NCBI GenBank assembly: GCA_018821535.1
Contig: JAHJLV010000032.1
Span: 1-34,524 of the forward strand
Length of the DNA: 34,524 nucleotides
Direction: 5' to 3'
From: Pseudomonadota bacterium
GTDB lineage: Bacteria; Desulfobacterota; Desulfobacteria; Desulfobacterales; Desulfobacteraceae
The notes beneath the pieces were generated by a model. It was not told the DNA's origin. It was given only the letters and a program-made list of their open reading frames with translations, and ran no database searches. Shown piece by piece: positions 32,899-34,524 of this stretch (its first letter is position 1; the number at the start of each line of letters is the position of its first letter). Both the position numbers and the translations under genes were made by a program.

Positions 32899-33130
32899 CA
32901 ATGAGCTGATTGTTATCGGTGAATCTTTGAAAAAACTCGATACGATGACTGATAATAAATTGCTTTCTAAGTACCCAGACATTGATTGGAAAAAAGCAAA
33001 AGGGATGAGAGATATAATCACCCATCATTATGCCGACATAAATGCTGAGACTGTATTTTTCACATGTAAGAAGAAGATACCTGATCTTCTTGGGACAATT
33101 CAAAAAATCATCAATGATTTAAAAGTCTGA
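32879..33130 (+). CDS. HEPN (HepT/DUF86-like) toxin, N-terminally shortened
   Basis: 83 aa at most (ATG at 32879; a second ATG at 32891, MHDNELIVIGESLKKLD). The HEPN active-site motif R-x4-6-H is present in GMRDIITHHYADI, and LIVIGESLKKLD and KYPDIDWKKAKGMRD match the second half of DUF86 proteins. Full HepT proteins are about 110-140 aa: the first helices, roughly 35-50 residues, are missing here. It may be a deletion derivative or a minimal but still functional form. As a HEPN RNase its partner would be the upstream MntA-like protein, which it overlaps by 20 nt. Confidence 0.75.
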   Translation: MRLYMHDNELIVIGESLKKLDTMTDNKLLSKYPDIDWKKAKGMRDIITHHYADINAETVFFTCKKKIPDLLGTIQKIINDLKV

Positions 33131-33205
33131 TTCTTATCTTTATAAAACAATTTCAGGAATTGTAATCCTTAAGGATACCATAGGTATTTTTGCTGATTTT
33201 CCAAT

Positions 33206-33240
33206 AAAAAAGGCTTTGAGTGAAAAACACCGAAAGCCTT
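33206..33240 (-). terminator. Minus-strand terminator of displaced tRNA-Phe
   Basis: On the minus strand AAGGCTTT pairs with AAAGCCTT (with an inner GTG/CAC) followed by TTTTTT. It begins 8 nt after the CCA end of the tRNA-Phe fragment, so it was the terminator of the original tRNA gene. Confidence 0.8.
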
Positions 33241-33248
33241 ATTTGTTG

Positions 33249-33293
33249 TGGTGCCCAGGGACAGAATTGAACTGCCGACACGGGGATTTTCAG
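33249..33293 (-). other. Displaced 3' half of tRNA-Phe (attachment site att)
   Basis: Minus strand, read 5'-3': CTGAAAATCCCC (anticodon loop with GAA and 3' anticodon stem), GTGTC, the T-arm GGCAGTTCAATTCTGTC, acceptor strand CCTGGGC and ACCA. There is no D arm or 5' acceptor strand upstream: beyond the anticodon loop the sequence is unrelated. It is the duplicate 3' end left when an integrase recombined in the tRNA-Phe anticodon-loop/T-arm region. Confidence 0.85.
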
Positions 33294-33333
33294 TTCCTAA
33301 ATCATTAAAACCAAATGTAGTTGTATTTTCAAA

Positions 33334-33425
33334 CCCTTAACTGGTAAGGGCCTTAAGGGTCTACTTTTGGTTTTGTTTGGAATTATTTGTAAATATTTGA
33401 CCTTGACGGGCACAATTGGGGCACA
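33334..33425. repeat. Short repeats next to att (candidate integrase arm sites)
   Basis: CCCTTAACTGGTAAGGG is an inverted repeat (33334-33350), followed by CCTTAAGG. GGGCACA occurs twice at 33408 and 33419, 11 bp apart (one helical turn). The cluster lies 40-130 bp from the tRNA fragment on the inferred element side, where tyrosine-integrase arm sites are expected. Confidence 0.4.
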
Positions 33426-33440
33426 GTAGAGTAGGGCAGG

Positions 33441-33475
33441 GACACGGGGATTATTGCTCCCCGTGTCAGTTTTTT
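33441..33475 (+). terminator. Strong hairpin: terminator or REP-like palindrome
   Basis: GACACGGGGA (33441-33450) pairs with TCCCCGTGTC (33458-33467) around 7 nt, followed by AGTTTTTT on the plus strand. It overlaps the stop codon of the minus-strand RHH-like gene. Its left arm GACACGGGGATT is also present in the tRNA-Phe fragment. Confidence 0.7.
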
Positions 33476-33627
33476 CTCAAAAGATTATCTAAAGCCTCAA
33501 TCAGAACACCCTGGATATTCATATCATTTTCTTTAGCATACCGTTCAATTCGTTCCAGCATTTGACAAGGCAATTCTATCGTTAATTTTTCTGTTGGGTC
33601 TTGGCACTGATCTTTAATTTCTGTCAT
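33466..33627 (-). CDS. Small ribbon-helix-helix-like protein (53 aa)
   Basis: Reads MTEIKDQCQDPTEKL at the start and then a strand plus two-helix pattern (TEKLTIELPCQMLERIERY, AKENDMNIQGVLIEALDNLL) as in CopG/Arc-type DNA-binding proteins. AAAGGA lies 7 nt before the ATG. It could be an antitoxin or an element-control protein; no toxin follows on this strand. It lies inside the inferred integrated element, 170 bp from the attachment site, and its stop codon is contained in a strong hairpin. Confidence 0.6.
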   Translation of the reverse strand: MTEIKDQCQDPTEKLTIELPCQMLERIERYAKENDMNIQGVLIEALDNLLRKN

Positions 33628-34208
33628 ATTGTGTCCTTTTATTTTTCAGCATGAAATAATTTTGCACGGATTCGAAATTGAAGCAAGAAAAAGAAATTGT
33701 GTGTGGCAGGGACCCTGTAATCCGTTACAGCCCTTGTAACGAGTGTAATGGAAATGCTGTTACAAACTGCAAAATGGTTAGAATTTGGTTGATTTTTACT
33801 TTAATTTAAGGGGGTTATTGATGACACGGTTGTGAAGCACAATGGTACAAACTGTCAATGAAGTCAATGTTTCCATGAATTTTTTTACCGCCGTTTAAAT
33901 CAGGTTAGAATCCATTTAAAAGTTATCGTTTAATCAGAAAATTTCAAGCAATGCATTTTTGAGAGGATCAAGCTTCGGTTTTGTATAGTTGACTTTTTCT
34001 TCCGGGTATCAGGTTTTGCGTAGGATAATAATACTTAAGTCCAGTTAATTATTTTTAACCTGGCACTATCTCAAAAAAATAGTTTAACTCTGTTTCCAGT
34101 TTTTTGGGGGACGTACACAAAAGGCATAAAATTAATATAAATAGCGGAATGTAAAGGGCGACAAACAAAGACTGGTCAAGGAACTCCATATGTTTTTGGC
34201 GAGGGTGA
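33628..34208. other. Intergenic stretch, mostly without recognisable genes
   Basis: 581 bp of AT-rich DNA with many stops on both strands. The visible structure is a small inverted repeat GTTACAGCCCTTGTAAC near 33724-33740, and TGTTACAA a little further on, possibly operator half-sites. I see no supported gene. Confidence 0.4.
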
Positions 34209-34328
34209 ATGACCGGCATTAAAAAAATAATTCAATCTCCTGTTTTTTCTAAGCAAAAAAAGAAATTGCACAAACAACAGATCAAAGATCTGGGTCTGAC
34301 TTCAGTTAAGCCGCATACCCTTGGTTAA
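34209..34328 (+). pseudogene. RelE/ParE-type toxin N-terminal fragment
   Basis: 39 codons starting MTGIKKIIQSPVFSKQKKKL and HKQQIKDL, which is the usual opening of RelE/ParE mRNA-interferase toxins (about 85-95 aa). The frame then ends abruptly with unrelated sequence (GLTSVKPHTLG and stop), so more than half is missing. GAGGG precedes the ATG. It lies directly next to the 3' end of the PEP-CTERM gene, where the breakpoint seems to be. The family guess is from the first 27 residues only. Confidence 0.35.
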
Positions 34329-34524
34329 AATTTTGTGAATTGAATCTTTGCATCTTCAATCCTCTTCTTCTTGCACCGACAATTCCAAGGATACCCAGGC
34401 CGAGGAGAAACGCTGTCGATGGTATCGGAACAATCGTGGATTTCTCATTAATAACAAAGTTCAATGCATAATCCCATTGGACATATTGACCTGGGCTTAG
34501 TAAACCGCTCCATCCACTTTTAAA
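34306..34524 (-). CDS. PEP-CTERM sorting-signal protein, C-terminal part (5' end outside window)
   Basis: The last 72 residues of a minus-strand gene. The end carries VPIPSTAFLLGLGILGIVG followed by ARRRGLKM, the exosortase sorting signal: a VPxP motif, a transmembrane helix and a cluster of arginines. A tail of 20 residues follows (QRFNSQNFNQGYAA at the end), longer than usual for PEP-CTERM proteins, which normally stop within a few residues of the arginines. This is the second such protein in the window (see 30862). Start and function of the main domain lie beyond the window. Confidence 0.8.
   Translation of the reverse strand, partial: FKSGWSGLLSPGQYVQWDYALNFVINEKSTIVPIPSTAFLLGLGILGIVGARRRGLKMQRFNSQNFNQGYAA

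Noticed and set aside
33249..33330. Complete tRNA gene
   Set aside because: Only the anticodon loop to CCA is present; no D arm or 5' acceptor strand (GCCCAGG) can be found upstream on the minus strand.
1..34524. CRISPR array
   Set aside because: I saw no series of regularly spaced identical repeats and no cas genes.

Overview
The window looks like chromosome of an anaerobic, sulfate-reducer-type Desulfobacterota (former Deltaproteobacteria), most likely Desulfobacteraceae. This is inferred from gene content: PAS-rich sensor kinases, a CheB/CheR fusion, sigma-54 enhancer-binding regulation, PEP-CTERM proteins, RAYT and IS91-type elements and HEPN/MNT and AbiE modules. Base composition looks moderately AT-rich by eye. 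No marker gene fixes the species.

Left third (1-14.7 kb), core genome. A tightly packed minus-strand operon runs inositol-monophosphatase-like -> RbgA GTPase -> Prc protease -> AsmA-like protein (cut by the window edge). A plus-strand LysM lytic transglycosylase (mltD type) faces a second minus-strand operon: guaA -> membrane-anchored coiled-coil protein -> 532-aa unrecognised, possibly kinase-fold protein -> 55-aa four-cysteine protein. Divergent from guaA is efp, whose last codons overlap a REC-HK-REC hybrid kinase. A cold-shock gene follows, with its own promoter, long leader and terminator.

Middle (15-24.2 kb), signalling and an inducible secreted hydrolase. A CheB-CheR-PAS fusion is followed by a PAS/dimerisation protein lacking the kinase ATPase domain; next is an acyltransferase-3 membrane protein. 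A PAS-PAS sigma-54 activator then precedes a secreted hydrolase with every hallmark of the bacterial cutinase / PET-hydrolase family plus an extra N-terminal beta-rich domain. Between activator and hydrolase lie two phased palindromes and a GG-N10-GC sigma-54 promoter: a self-contained regulator-enhancer-promoter-polyesterase unit.

Right part (24.1-34.5 kb), accessory DNA. A ~325-bp direct repeat (hydrolase 3' end plus terminator) brackets 7.5 kb holding a membrane protein, a RAYT transposase, an AbiEi/AbiEii toxin-antitoxin pair with an apparently leaderless promoter, an alpha/beta hydrolase, an FG-GAP-like lipoprotein or secreted protein, an IS91 transposase relic and a PEP-CTERM protein with a sigma-54 promoter. 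The second repeat copy seems to be the scar of an internally deleted hydrolase gene. Beyond it are an interrupted hypothetical gene, an MNT/HEPN pair with shortened HEPN, and a displaced 3' half of tRNA-Phe with its terminator. That half-tRNA marks an integration boundary: DNA to its right (RHH-like protein, toxin fragment, second PEP-CTERM protein) probably belongs to an integrated element continuing beyond the window.
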